Assembly (NCBI GenBank): GCA_010093685.1
Contig: MU006248.1
Coordinates: 248,001 to 312,000 of the forward strand
Length of the DNA stretch: 64,000 nucleotides
Reading direction: 5' to 3'
Source of the DNA: Ophiobolus disseminans
Lineage: Eukaryota; Ascomycota; Dothideomycetes; Pleosporales; Phaeosphaeriaceae
Below, in pieces: positions 1 to 10,919 of this stretch. Positions within the stretch are counted from its first letter, which is position 1; each line of letters opens with the position of its first letter. A model generated the notes under the pieces. It ran no database searches, was not told the origin of the DNA, and saw nothing but the letters and a program-made list of their open reading frames with translations. The position numbers and the translations under genes were made by a program.

Positions 1-627
1 ATCGTCGTTCTGGGCAGCGACTACGCAACAGCATGGGGCGTCTTCTCAACCATTCGCTGGGGATTGATAATGGTACCCGTGCAAGCGCTCGAAGCCACAA
101 CGCTCACCTTTGTCGGCCACTCTTGGGGCAAGTTTCGCGCAACTCAATCAGCAAAACCACGCGCCACCATTCAACAGATCTTCAGCATCGCACGATGGGC
201 ACTGTATTCCATCGCCCTCGCTCTCCTCATTGAAGTCCCACTCTGCCTCATTATGTCCTTCGCCGGCGCCAAGCCATTCGCATACTACCTCTCTGGCTCC
301 GAAGAAGTATCAAGCATCGCGGCACACATGTGGCGTACCATCGATTGGTGCTACATTTTGTACGCCATCTCGACTCAACTAGCCGCCGTGCTAGTTTCGA
401 CCCGTCCAAGGTGGTACTTGTACCAGTCTCTCGCATCAAATATACTGTACGTACTGCCGTGGGCGATTGTGTGCCAAGTTGTCAAGCTCAATGCGGGAGA
501 TGCATGGACGTATCATAGCCTGGTGTTTGGTGGGAGCTTGGTGTTCTCGTTCTTTGTGGCTGTTGCTGTGGTTGCGGGGTGGGCTTTGAGGTTGGGGAAG
601 GGGAGGATGAATGTTGGGGCTGCTTAA
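1..627 (+). CDS. MATE-like multidrug/organic cation extrusion transporter, C-terminal part
   Basis: The reading frame is open from the first base, so only the last 208 codons are present. The translation is strongly hydrophobic, with about five membrane segments separated by short basic loops. One loop, SWGKFRAT, follows a helix that ends in a QALEATTLTFVGH-like stretch. This arrangement and the closing helix pair resemble the C-terminal half of fungal MATE exporters, proton- or sodium-driven antiporters of the plasma or vacuolar membrane. The assignment rests on overall resemblance, not on a diagnostic motif. The reading frame ends in a short basic tail. No intron is evident in the part present. 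Confidence 0.6.
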   Translation: MVVLGSDYATAWGVFSTIRWGLIMVPVQALEATTLTFVGHSWGKFRATQSAKPRATIQQIFSIARWALYSIALALLIEVPLCLIMSFAGAKPFAYYLSGSEEVSSIAAHMWRTIDWCYILYAISTQLAAVLVSTRPRWYLYQSLASNILYVLPWAIVCQVVKLNAGDAWTYHSLVFGGSLVFSFFVAVAVVAGWALRLGKGRMNVGAA

Positions 628-763
628 GGTGGTATGGAGAAGATGAGTGATATGAGGTATGGAATCTTCTGCAATGTCATGTATCGAGCTTCTACACATA
701 ATAAGCTACATCATAATAGCTGACCTTGTCTAGATCCGCCACTCTATCATCTTAACTCCCCCA

Positions 764-1641
764 TCACCCCACCCAAATCTCCGGCTTCGGCATAACATAC
801 TCCAACGCACTCCTAAAATACCCCATACTCTCATCCTCATTCCGAAACCAAACCGCCTGCTCCTCCTCACTATACGCGCCTGGAAACCGCACCATCGGTC
901 CCGGTTTCCCTCCGCCATTCCCAACAATCTCCACATGCGCACAGTTCACAAACCACTGGCTCTGCCCCTTCATCCCATGCGGCAACCACTGCTCAATCCT
1001 CAGGACATACTTCCCCGGCGGCGTCGACGGGGGAATCGTAGCGTTCATAGCAAGATGATCGTTGAGTGCCCACGTTGTATTCGTGATTGGGCCCGCGAAC
1101 CCGATTTTGAAGAAGTCGCCCGTGGCGTCGTAGGCATTTAGGTCCTTGATGCCCTCGGGTAGTTTCGAGAGAAACATTTGTCCGGGACCGAGGTGGTAGA
1201 TGTATTGTTGCGTGTCGCCTTCGTAAAAGGGCCCGGAGACCATGAAGCCTATTTCCGAGCCGGCGGCGATGGTGGCGGTTTCGATGGACGCGGCGTTTGC
1301 GACGGGGAAGGCGCCTCGTCCGCAGGTTATGTTTGCGTCGTTGGGGCCGTAGATTGGGCTGTAGGGAGTGAGAAACAAGTCAGTGAGATGTTTGTACGTG
1401 GTTTGCTGGAGGGAGGGTGCGTACAAGGTTTTGAGCCAGAGGGAGTCGCGGGTGCCGGCGTTGCCGGTTACGTCGCGCACGTATTGGAACTCGCGGGATA
1501 CGGTGCCGTTGACGATGAGCCGGTTGAAGACATCTGGAGAAGCTTTAGTGCGAGTAGAATGCGGGTATGGGTGGGCGGACAGTGTGCGCTCGTGAAGTGG
1601 GAGAGGATCGCGAGACCAGCTGCAAAGGCGCAGATCTTCAT
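764..1641 (-). CDS. AA9 lytic polysaccharide monooxygenase (GH61-like), secreted
   Basis: Two exons, 1581-1641 and 764-1533, around a 47-nt GT..AG intron give 276 residues. Residues 1-19 form a signal peptide. Cleavage after Ala19 exposes His20, followed by YVFNRLIVNG; in this copper oxidase family that His is the N-terminal half of the copper histidine brace. The second brace His lies in YHLGPGQMFLSK (about residue 134). The second-sphere His and Gln are visible in LPHG and GQSQWF. The family cleaves cellulose or related beta-glucans oxidatively outside the cell. Oddity: the position normally held by the axial Tyr (QxY before the conserved Cys) is Phe here (QWFVNC, about residue 215). There is no CBM1. 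Only the spliced model yields the His1 start; the long exon alone has no proper start codon. Confidence 0.88.
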
Positions 1642-2421
1642 GGCGGCGAAGATGGATGACCTTGTGTTGCTATTGTGTTGTTGTAGCTGAGCGTGCTATT
1701 CACTAGTCTTATACTTTGCACCCATCACTCTCGTCTCTAAGTGCGCATCCTTCCGATGGGTCTGAGACAAATTTCCTAGTTCTCATGATCAGTCGTTACA
1801 TTCGCAGGATCGTACATGCTGATGTCGCATCTTCATATTGCCAATGGAGCGCATTGCTCATAGTGCTAGTATCCCAATCGAGCAACGTATAGATTAAGTT
1901 CAAACTGCCTGATGTGGCGTAGCAGGCGGGGTTAGCCGATCGGTAGATTGCGCTATGCTGGTAAAATGTATACTGGATAAGTTCCAGATCGGAGAATAAC
2001 CTGGATACGAGCCCGGGACAAGACGCCCGGGGTGAGCTCGTGGGGGGAAACATCGTACTTCGGGAAAGACATCAATGGCTGGCAGGAATTGGTAGTTGGC
2101 GTCACCCTATGTTGAGAATGTTGGAAAGATTACCTAGACTGCTGCATTGCGCAGCGATGGAGACCCTGAAATGTAATTGTTGAAACTTTTGGTTGCAACA
2201 TGTGCAACGAAAGCGCAGTCTGACTGTCGGCGCCTCTGTTTGGAACTTGAAAGAAGACCCGTTTTATTGCGGGCAACGGATTTGGAGGTGTAAATATTCA
2301 GGAGGATAGATTTTTTAGAAAGGTAGATGTACAGGAGGGTGAATATACCGGAGAGAAGATTTACAAGAGACTTGGCTTGTCAGCCTCGCTTCGTACCGCT
2401 TGATACCCGATTACGACCATG
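1642..2421. other. Intergenic, no gene recognised
   Basis: This stretch separates the AA9 start from the 3' end of the dehydrogenase. It holds only short open frames of unremarkable composition (for example 1796-2053 on the minus strand) and no repeat or RNA gene that I can recognise. The part next to 1642 must contain the AA9 promoter. Confidence 0.5.
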
Positions 2422-3514
2422 TTAAGCCCCGGGCTCAATCACAATCTTCTTTCCACTGACGCCAGCGTGGACCTTCTCGATTCCGTCAGCAGCTTTATCG
2501 AGACCACCTAAGACTTCCGCGGGTACACCATTCAGTGAGCCGCTCTTGATAGCCTGCTCTAGGAATCCATCACGGGACAAGAAATACTTGTGCCAATCTG
2601 CGTTCTCTGGAGTGTGAGTCGAAAATCTATGGAATTGCAAAGTGATGCCTTCAGGAAATTCTGCGATACCTATCATCACCGGTGGAAGGAGAACAAGGAT
2701 GTTCGCTTTGGTCACTGGTTGGCCATGAGGTGCGAGGATATTCAGGATCGTGGATATCGTGGACTTGAGCGAGATGGTGTCGAACCAATAGTCGATTGGG
2801 AAAAGATCGCGGACCTTTTCGATTGTCGACGGATCGCTGTGGTCGAAGACGTGGTCAGCACCACATGCCTTGAGAAGGTCGAAGTTGTGAGGCGAGCTTG
2901 TGCTGATCACAGTGTATCCAGCTTGCTTCGCATAGGAGATGGAGAGCGACCCCATGGCGGATGAGCCACCCCAAATTAGGATCTTCTTGCCCTCCTCGCC
3001 TGTTGGAAGTGGAGATGGTGGTATGGTAGGGCGGTGCATGTTCAGCGATGACCCACCAAACAGGGCGCCGACAGGAGTGTAGGAGGCCAGTGTAACGGCT
3101 TTGGTGAATTCGACCGTACCAATCTACACCGTCTCGTCAGATTTTCCTCTCGAACTGCATAATATCACTCACTTCGACGACCTCAGACTCGTCTACAACC
3201 GTGAAGCGCTGCAGCCCGCCGTACTTTGCCTTCTTTCCCACGAAAACCTTGGTACCGCACACGACTCGATCGCCCACAGCAACTTTGGTCACACCGGCCC
3301 CAAGTGCTTCGACATAACCAGCAACCGGACTGCCAAGTACAGCCGGGTATTCCAGAGGTAATATTGCGAGTTTGGCGACTTTTGCATCCGCGGGCTGGAT
3401 GGCGCATGCTTTCACATCTATCACAACCTCCTTGTCCTCAGGCTCAGAGTACTCGGCATCGCGTACGAAAATTTGTCCTTTGGCGCTCTCGAGGAATGCG
3501 GCTCGATTCCACAT
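2422..3514 (-). CDS. Medium-chain zinc-type dehydrogenase / enoyl reductase-like oxidoreductase
   Basis: Exons 3173-3514 and 2422-3123 flank a 49-nt intron (GTGAGT..GTAG) and give 347 residues. The N-terminal GroES-like half contains VVIDVKACAIQPADAKV and GSPVAGYVEALGAGV. The Rossmann half begins with ILIWGGSSAMGSLSISYAK, a nucleotide-binding turn, and a later GCGADHVFDH-like stretch follows. This pattern is that of the fungal NADPH-dependent alcohol dehydrogenase/trans-enoyl reductase group (ToxD/LovC-like). The catalytic-zinc cysteines are absent, as is usual in that group. The ATG at 3514 is preferred: the frame continues upstream only through a non-ATG codon, and homologous domains begin at this point. 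No polyketide or peptide synthetase lies nearby, so a biosynthetic role is not supported. Confidence 0.82.
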
Positions 3515-4423
3515 GCTTTCTGGTACCACACGTCTGGCAAATAATAAGCGAATTGCATATCCTCGTGAGATTGTTCTTGGGGGCTTGAAGGGTTGTATGA
3601 ACAGAGGGAGTAGTTTATACAGCATCGCGAAGAGCTTTTGTCAGCAGTGTTATTTGCAGACACCTGGGCACATAAGAAGCGAGGGGCATAAATGTGCCGC
3701 ATCTTTGCAGGATAGAACATACCGGTGAGGAAACATAATGGATGCCTCATAGTAGTGCTGCTGACTGCATAAAGATTGATGTTACGAGAGTGCTGTGCGG
3801 CTGTGGATGTCAGCACAGCTAGATTGGGACTAGCCTTGCCCCACCCCCACAATTCGTACATGCCGTCTCCGACCAGCATTATCTTGACCATCATTCGAGA
3901 CGGCGGCTTGATGTGTACAAAAGAGCTCTTATCTGGCGATGCATCACTGAGTGCTCTACTTTCTGACAGGAAGCATGTATATCCTTACGATACTTTAAAG
4001 ACTCTTAGACTTAGATATTTCAATATAGGTAGTCTCGGTCTCGGATTAACAACGCGGACGTGTAGTAGAAAACCGTAACAGGTAACAATTGCGCTTTGCG
4101 TGTGAGTGGTTCTTCCCTGAACTTGTTGTAACGTTTCCACTACTTATTCCAGGAGTTGTCAGTAAGCACATCGTGCGCCAGGTAGGGATTGGAAGTAATG
4201 GTGTTCACTGGCGGGGCAGTGCAACTCAGCCACACTCAAACTCACGGCTAGGACCTCAGCGACGCGCCCAGCTACCAAGTGCTATAACAATGAGCAAACG
4301 CGACAATAATACCTGTTCATTGATGCGACGTTTCGACCACGTCTCTTACTCGTAAGAGACCTCCGAGGTAGAGAAAATCTCAATCACTTGGCGCGGGCCG
4401 ACCTTGCATTCCACTTACGCAAG
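3515..4423. other. Intergenic between divergently transcribed genes
   Basis: This holds the presumed promoters of the dehydrogenase (leftward) and the HET gene (rightward). Only short overlapping frames of low quality occur here. I see no repeat or RNA gene. Confidence 0.5.
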
Positions 4424-6160
4424 ATGGGGACGTTGCATGCCACAAGCACACTCAGTAATGCACATTACCGACACACAACACTAAAAGATGGGGCCACGTT
4501 CATTCGCCTCATCGAAGTGAACATGCTACTCTCTACGGATGGCCTGATCCAGTGCAGCATCAGCCAACAGAAGCTTCCGGACTTATATCAAGACGACGCA
4601 AAAGAATACTTCCCATCAATCTCGAAAGATGTGGAGCATGTGTTTCATTCATATATGTGTCTTTCGTACGCATGGGGCGACCCGAAGCATCAGAGGAAGA
4701 TCCGAGTCAATGGCAGACTTTTCAACGTGCGCAAGAATTTGTGGAATTTCTTGGATATCGCCCGTGAAACTTTATACGACACACACTTATGGATCGATGC
4801 ATTGTCAATCGACCAGGAGAATACCTTGGAAAGGAACCACCAGGTTCAGCAGATGGGGAGGATCTACTCCGAAGCGGAGACAGTACTGACATGGTTGGGA
4901 AATGATGCGGCGACTGAACATGTTCTTCGGTCAGTCAATTTGGCGAGGACACAGTCCACACTTTATTACGAATACCCGGCCTGGATTTCGCCTATGCAGC
5001 GATGGAACATGCGTGCAACGGTTCTCAAAACATCATCATCTGGCCTTCTCGGCAGTCCCGGCAACAAGTCGACTTCGACATCTATTCCAGATCTTTCAGT
5101 GCCCACGTTGGATCTTTTAGGGGACGATTCTCGCGGTAAATCGGATATCCTCAGCGACACTACAGGCAAAGTCGAGAAGCTGTTTGAAAGCCTGTCAGAA
5201 AACGAGTACTGGTCAAGAGCTTGGGTTACTCAGGAGGTCTTACTTGGCAAGAGTACAACAGTTGTTGCTGGGCGTCAAGCTCATAGCTTACTGTCTCTCG
5301 CCAGCAAATACCGGGCTGCGGTGCCGTACTTCAAGGAGAGTGCATTCGAGAATCTTATCGACTTAGTCTTGCTACAGCAGCGACGGAAGGAAAAGCTGTC
5401 CCGGATTCGTTTGGACGATATGGGGACTGGCCTCGAGGAGTGGAGTGTCATTCAACTCCTCCGTCGCTTTCGCAACAAGAAATGTGCGATACGCCGTGAT
5501 CGCATCTATTCACTTCTTGCGCTATCTAATGAGGCCAAGGCCCTTGAAGTCGACTACAGTACCTCAGAGGAACAGGTCATGCGTCAAATTCTGGCCCTCC
5601 GAGAAAGCTCAATGTGCTTTTGCTCTGCAGCCATCGCGTCGCATGCTTTAGCTCCATGGGAGTTTCCAGCCTGTGACCAAGCTGTGGAGAAACATTTCGC
5701 TGAATTGCACATGCACGCTTCCACATTGAGTTCAGCGACCTGTCGCTACTGCTCCAATTGGGTGCCTTTCTCTTGGACCCGGAAAAAGGGCCTAGTCTTT
5801 TGCTTGAGGACCGCTTGCTTGGATACCAATGGTCATATTTTTTGGGAGTTACCAGATGCCGTCGAGCACAATGCTGCAGCAACATTGCCTTCACTCATTC
5901 CTGGCTATATCCACGTACAACTACGTCAGAACAACAAATCGCAGCATCTGTGCGACAACAAAACTGGAGTAAGCATCGTTCAGAGCCAGTGGGAGCACGT
6001 ATATATGCTGCGTTTCACTCTCCGCATGTTAACCGAAATCTTGCGGGAAGGCACAACGACTGGCGACCCCGATCTGAATGCTTGCGTAAACTTGTGGCCG
6101 AACGATTCAAATCAGCCGCCGTCGGATGAAGCAAGGCTAAGATTGTGTAATGACACTTGA
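4424..6160 (+). CDS. HET-domain protein (heterokaryon incompatibility)
   Basis: Single exon, 578 residues from the first ATG at 4424; the frame is open further upstream but only through non-ATG codons. The HET domain occupies about residues 20-270. Landmarks are the lead-in TLKDGATFIRLIEV, the first block YMCLSYAWGDP, the second block LWIDALSIDQEN followed by ERNHQVQQMGRIY, and the late block YWSRAWVTQEVLLGK. HET domains act intracellularly in non-self recognition and cell death in filamentous fungi. The C-terminal half (about residues 330-578) has several Cys/His residues and a RRDRIYSLLALSNEA segment typical of the family, but no added repeat domain. It is a common multicopy family, so a specific incompatibility role cannot be read from sequence. 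Confidence 0.9.
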   Translation: MGTLHATSTLSNAHYRHTTLKDGATFIRLIEVNMLLSTDGLIQCSISQQKLPDLYQDDAKEYFPSISKDVEHVFHSYMCLSYAWGDPKHQRKIRVNGRLFNVRKNLWNFLDIARETLYDTHLWIDALSIDQENTLERNHQVQQMGRIYSEAETVLTWLGNDAATEHVLRSVNLARTQSTLYYEYPAWISPMQRWNMRATVLKTSSSGLLGSPGNKSTSTSIPDLSVPTLDLLGDDSRGKSDILSDTTGKVEKLFESLSENEYWSRAWVTQEVLLGKSTTVVAGRQAHSLLSLASKYRAAVPYFKESAFENLIDLVLLQQRRKEKLSRIRLDDMGTGLEEWSVIQLLRRFRNKKCAIRRDRIYSLLALSNEAKALEVDYSTSEEQVMRQILALRESSMCFCSAAIASHALAPWEFPACDQAVEKHFAELHMHASTLSSATCRYCSNWVPFSWTRKKGLVFCLRTACLDTNGHIFWELPDAVEHNAAATLPSLIPGYIHVQLRQNNKSQHLCDNKTGVSIVQSQWEHVYMLRFTLRMLTEILREGTTTGDPDLNACVNLWPNDSNQPPSDEARLRLCNDT

Positions 6161-6219
6161 ATCGAAAATCGCATTTCACAGTCGAGCAATTCTAACGAGA
6201 TTCACCTTTGAGGGGGTTC

Positions 6220-6365
6220 ATTTTGTAACGGATTGGGCTCTGCCCAGACCTAATCTAGTACGAGTTGGGATAACTCATGTACGGTCATGTATATAAGCGG
6301 ATCTGCCCACCTCAGACAGTCAATTCAGCGCAGTATTCCCCCTCTCCACACATCGTCACACATTT
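6220..6365 (+). promoter_or_regulatory. BTB gene promoter/5' leader, with TATA box and a second copy at 63.8 kb
   Basis: The block contains a TATA box (TATATAA at 6290) in the context TGTACGGTCATGTATATAAG. It lies about 220 nt before the ATG of the BTB gene and is followed by a pyrimidine-rich leader. The same block, about 90% identical, occurs in reverse orientation at 63782-63926, where no BTB gene follows. Confidence 0.6.
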
Positions 6366-6510
6366 CACCAGCAGTATTTTGGGGCACCTGTCGCAGCACC
6401 ATCCGCTCCATTCAAATACTCGCTCAGATCTCGCCTTTTTGTTCTCACCACCCCGAACGGATTCTGCACTCACGACTGTTCTTCAACACCTCAACCAAAA
6501 CCTATTCCAT

Positions 6511-7436
6511 ATGGCTAGCCCAGAGGTACCAGCAGGCACAGATGCGGCACGTCTGCTAAAGCGCAAGAACAATGAGTAAGCTTTAAACATACGCCTGGCT
6601 ATCCTCGCAACTACTAATAAAACTATAGCTTCAATCGCTCTCCCCTCATCAAGGCAATCGTTGGTGAGGGTGACGACCAGGAAGAGTTCAATCTCCATCG
6701 GTATATCATCACCAAGAAGTCCGGCTTCTTCAAGAGCGCGTTCAGCGGTCGATGGGGAAATTCGGAGTCGAAGAAGGTCGATCTCCTGCATCTGGATCCC
6801 AAGTACTTCGCCCAGTATCTCGAGGCCGTGTATACCAACAAGATCCTTCCGGATACCTATACTTACGAGCCAGGGGTCATAAGCGCGTTGTGTCATGTCT
6901 ACGTTATCGCCGAGGAGATGATCGATGCGTCTACCAAAAATCTTGCGCTTCGAGACTTGAAAAGGGCTATCTGTTGCGAAGTTGGAAACTTACACTGGTA
7001 TCCTGGAAAGAACCATATTGCAACTATTTACGAAGCCACAAGCTCTGCCTCTAATCCTGCTAGGCGCTTCATGGTACACATCTGGCTACTTCGCTGGTCA
7101 AAGTCTGATTCTGATACACGTACGCACAAGCTACCACAGGAGTTTCTCGCAGATCTCATGCGAGAGATCATGAATAATTGGGTCCCACGCGCTCGGAAAG
7201 GACCATTCACCTTCATAGACATAAAACAGTTTATGGAGAAAGAAGATGAGGAGAGATTGCCACTATTTATCGGACTCGGGTTGAAAGATCATCTCGGTAA
7301 GGCTGAGGTAAGTAAGGGCCACACAAATCACGGTATCAAAATAATGCAGATCGTAGAGATGTGGAAGTGGAAAATGTATCAACATGTTAGTCGTAGGGCA
7401 ATGCAAGAGATGCTAAAGTGGTATCATTCGTCTTAG
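6511..7436 (+). CDS. BTB/POZ-domain protein
   Basis: Exons 6511-6575 and 6629-7436 surround a 53-nt intron (GTAAGC..CTATAG, branch site ACTAATA). The model gives 290 residues. The BTB fold covers about residues 25-130: SPLIKAIVGEG, then EEFNLHRYIITKKSGFFKSAF, then VDLLHLDPKYFAQYLEAVYT, the usual strand-helix order of fungal BTB proteins. The C-terminal region (helical, with an RTHKLPQEFLADLM stretch) is of the type seen in stand-alone fungal BTB proteins without Kelch or MATH domains. Such proteins are often substrate adaptors for Cullin-3, which is inference here. An optional second intron (7308-7349, GTAAGT..GCAG, 42 nt, in frame) would remove 14 residues. Confidence 0.8.
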
Positions 7437-7705
7437 ATGTCACGATGGGTGAGTCGTTGAGGCTCAAGCGACGCCAGAAAACGCCGAGTTACGGTGTCCG
7501 AAAAGACAAGAGCCAATGTGAATATACCCGTGAGTGTCGTGAAAACACAGTCCAACGCGCCTATGGTTGTACCACTGCAGAAACACAGTCTGTCAAGGTA
7601 CACCGGAGCAAATATGCCCACGGGAAAGCAAGCAACCGGTTGTAGCGCTACGAAGGCTAAACTCATCAGCAATTGACTCAACATGCAATGTGTCTATCCT
7701 CATAC

Positions 7706-9050
7706 TTAGACGGCGTGGTAGCGACTCGCCAGCCGACCCGCAGGATAGAGCTTTGTAGTAGAGCGTTCCATCTCGTCCGCGACAAAAGTCCAGAAGTTTC
7801 GCTCGACTTTTGCGACAGCATCCATGAGCTGCTCTGTCTTCTCGTCAGTCTCCAAGTCGCCGTACTCGTCCTCCTTGACCGGCTTGCGCATGTTGGCCTC
7901 GAGCTCCTTGGCGTTGTCGTAGTTCTTGACGCGCTTCTTGCCGGCCTTGCTGATCATACCCGTACCCTCGACGTTGGTGTACTGATTTGGGTGGCGCAGG
8001 TGCATGTAGTCCTTAGGGTCGAAGCCGAGCTCGTTGATAGGGACGGCGATCTTGGGCGCACTGCGCACGTAGCGGGTGTAGACGGCTTCCGCGGTGAAGT
8101 TGGCGGCCTCGCCACGGCTGCGGCGCTCTTGGTTGAGGAAGTTGGCGAGGTCGCCCCAGCCCATGTCTTGCTCGTTGCGGAGGTCCTTGATGATCTTGTT
8201 TTCGGGGTCGTCTTCGAAGTTGGGGCGAACGCTCGTGATCTTGTCGGGCGGCTGGAGGACCGAGATGTTCTTGTTGATGCTCTCCTTGATGGCGCGAGCG
8301 CGCTTGAGTCCGTCCATCGTGTTGATCGGATGTTTGCGGAGGGTGTTATCGGCGTAAGTGAGCTCGGTGCTTCCTTTGACGATGAGGGGATTGCGGATCA
8401 CGAACGGTCCTTCTTCGTCTTCGGATACGAACAGACCTGGAGAGTCGGTTCGAATGCGCGGAGATTTGGTGTTGGCAGTCGTGGGGGCGGGGTCGGAGAG
8501 GCTCTCGTCGTCTATAGAGGGTGAGCGGAGATTTACGGCCCGCGTAGAACAGCCACTTACCACCGGTCTCGAAGGCTGCCGCTGAGTGAGAGAAGCGGAC
8601 GGCCTTCTTTGCGGGCTTCTTGGCAGCCTTCTTCTTGCTGCCCTTTGGCCCGCGGTGAAGTACTGAGTCTCCTCCACCGAGCAAGATCTCTTGGTCGGAG
8701 TCCACAAACTGGACAACGTCATTGTTGTCGAAGGCGACACTGTTGCGTGGCTTACGCGGCGTGCCCCAATCGTCGGAGTCGGAGGCACTACAGGCACACG
8801 TCAGTCTCAAGCGTCGAGTACATAGCTGTATGAAGCGAACGATATGTTGTAACAGCCTCCAAGATGATAGTCAGCAGCTGGCAGAGAAACTTCAGGCATC
8901 GCCGTCATGGCTGCGATCGCAGCAGCAAAGAGCGGCTTGACGAATACACTACGTCCAAAACATGTAGTGAAAGTATTGAAAAGGTGTTGGCGGCTACAAT
9001 CCTTGATAGCGCGCAGGAAGATTCACATACCTGTTCATTGTTGTATCCAT
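7706..9050 (-). CDS. Conserved fungal protein of unknown function, three exons
   Basis: Exons 9031-9050, 8561-8787 and 7706-8511 give 350 residues; the introns are 243 and 49 nt with consensus ends. The 20-nt first exon carries the ATG and joins in frame to SASDSDDWGTPRKP. Residues about 50-80 are Lys/Ala-rich and resemble a nuclear localisation or chromatin-binding tail. Residues about 165-270 are the best conserved-looking part (MGWGDLANFLNQERRSRGEA, then FTAEAVYTRYVRSAPKIA), a helical pattern that might be a Myb/HTH-like DNA-binding unit. I do not recognise a named family. The 243-nt intron is unusually long for this genome and holds nothing recognisable. Confidence 0.7.
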
Positions 9051-9928
9051 TTTTGCAACAGTGGCGGTGTTTAGATACCTATAGAATTACGTATTAGCAG
9101 CTGTAATTTATAATAAAGAGCAATTCGAGAACAAAAATGTCACTTGGGAGATCGCTAATGGAGGAGTAAAGACAGTCGCGCTATGGGAAGCCAATCGAGA
9201 CGAAACCCGCCGGAGGCAATGTAGGCTCCAGGGACGGTTATTGGGGAAGCGACTTACCAGAGTTGGGGTGGTTTGGAGAAGTCAGTGTCAGTATTTGCGC
9301 CGAACCTTTCTCGGTGTAAACAGCTCGTGCACGTACCTCGAGGTAGTCTCAAAGCACGTGCGATACTCGGCTTTGTTTGCAAGCATTGCCGATGTCCAGC
9401 AGGGAATGAACGAGTACAGCCGAAAGTAGTTACTGCGTTTGTTCAGTAGCGAGGCAATACCTTCCTTGGCTGGTTTGCACCCCTCGGAAGGTTCTATGTT
9501 TAGTGGGAAAGAACCATACCGCACCGGCAACCACGATTGACACAACGGAAGTAAGAGTAACCAAGTATCTGCAGTGACATTTATGCAACACGATGAGCAT
9601 GCTTTGCAAACGCGTGATCATGAACGCGCGGAGAAGAGGAATCGATTCGTCAAGATAAGAGTTTTAGTGGATGACTAGTAAACGAAATGAGAGGCGGAAG
9701 AGAAGCAACATGCCTGAAGCTAACAACAGCCTACGAGGCTGCTGAGCTCCCTCGGTATATATGCTCAACCAGATATATCGCGTCTTCCACCTACTAGCTT
9801 TTCGTGACCACCCATATCACCCTCTTCTTTAATCTCCGCCAGTGATCGTAGACTACCGAGCTGTCGTAGTGACGACTATAAAGTGTCTCGATGCCATTGC
9901 AGTCGTCCAAACTACCCAATGTCGACGA
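9051..9928. other. Intergenic, no gene recognised
   Basis: Several short frames occur on both strands without family resemblance. A TATATAT stretch lies near 9755. I see no supported gene. Confidence 0.45.
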
Positions 9929-10150
9929 TCATCGCAATGCGTAGTATGTTGCTTCTGCCTTGATGGCCTTCCTTTCCGCCTTTGCCGCTGGGGACTCTTT
10001 ACTCCTCGGCTTGATGAGTTCCGAAGTTCGCTTTGACGGAAGCATCGACTTGAGTAGCGACTTGGTCGATGCCATCGTTGATATTGACTTGATGGACATG
10101 GCGTCCTTTTCTGAGATGGTGTTCATGCTTGTTCGATGTGAGGTGGTCAT
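9929..10150 (-). CDS. Small basic protein, 73 residues, unknown function
   Basis: The ATG at 10150 has a good start context (TCTAAAATGACC). It is preceded on the minus strand by a CA-rich leader typical of fungal 5' UTRs. The product is Ser/Thr/Lys-rich, with a central KSLLKSMLPSKRTSELIKP segment, and ends AKAERKAIKAEATYYALR. Small proteins with such Lys/Ala-rich tails ending in an aromatic-ALR sequence are common in dothideomycetes, but I cannot name a function. There is no signal peptide or membrane segment. Confidence 0.55.
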   Translation of the reverse strand: MTTSHRTSMNTISEKDAMSIKSISTMASTKSLLKSMLPSKRTSELIKPRSKESPAAKAERKAIKAEATYYALR

Positions 10151-10919
10151 TTTAGATGTGTGGATTGTTCGATATTGATCCGAGTGGTTCGTGGCTTGTT
10201 GGTATTGTGAGGGTGATGATAGTGAGCTGGATAAAAGTAAAGATGCTGGTAGAAGTTTGGCTGACGATTTCTTTGTATGATATAATGGAGTTGGCGCCAG
10301 CGGCAGGCCACAAGGCCAACTATATGCCTCAAGTCATCTTTCCACATTTTTACCGTTCATGCTAAGCCCCGCCCAACGCGCAACATCGCAATTCGTTGTC
10401 GCGGTCGCGTCCCGCGCACCGTTTGCGCCATCTCAGCCCATACTGATCCGGGTCATGCAACATCCATTGAGCGTGCCTGCTTGATAAGTGAGTCACTCCG
10501 CAGTCGGTGACATATGCAGCCAAAAAGGGCGCGCTCGCTTACTGTATCCTCAGACGGTGTAGGATAGGGTTGTGGAAGAGGGCTGAGCGGCCGTTGAGTC
10601 AGATCTAGATTGCTCGGCTAGGCTTAGGTGGGCTTGGTGGCTTCCTGAATAGCCGAAGTGGGGTGTGGTCAGGATGTCGGCTTACGAAGCACGACGTATG
10701 CCTCGCATTGCGGACTCAACTTGTATCTTTGTGCAGACGAGGGAGTCATGGCAGGTATGAGATGTGGATATATCAAGATGTAGTTATTGTGTAAGCTCAC
10801 ATTCACTCGTGGGTAGTCTCATGTGGCTTGCAGTGACCTTGGATACCTCGGAAATTGGCAAGATCTTCATTGATTACTTGACTCAAATCCAGATTCAAAC
10901 TCTTTGTCTTGATCAAGCT
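10151..10919. other. Intergenic, no gene recognised
   Basis: The part near 10151 is the promoter of the small basic protein, and the part near 10919 is the 3' flank of the GH7 gene. Nothing else is supported. Confidence 0.45.

Noticed and set aside
7673..8524. Long plus-strand open frame (283 codons)
   Set aside because: Antisense shadow of the conserved unknown gene at 7706-9050. The composition is Val/Leu/Asp-rich, as expected from reverse reading of a charged protein, and there is no domain.
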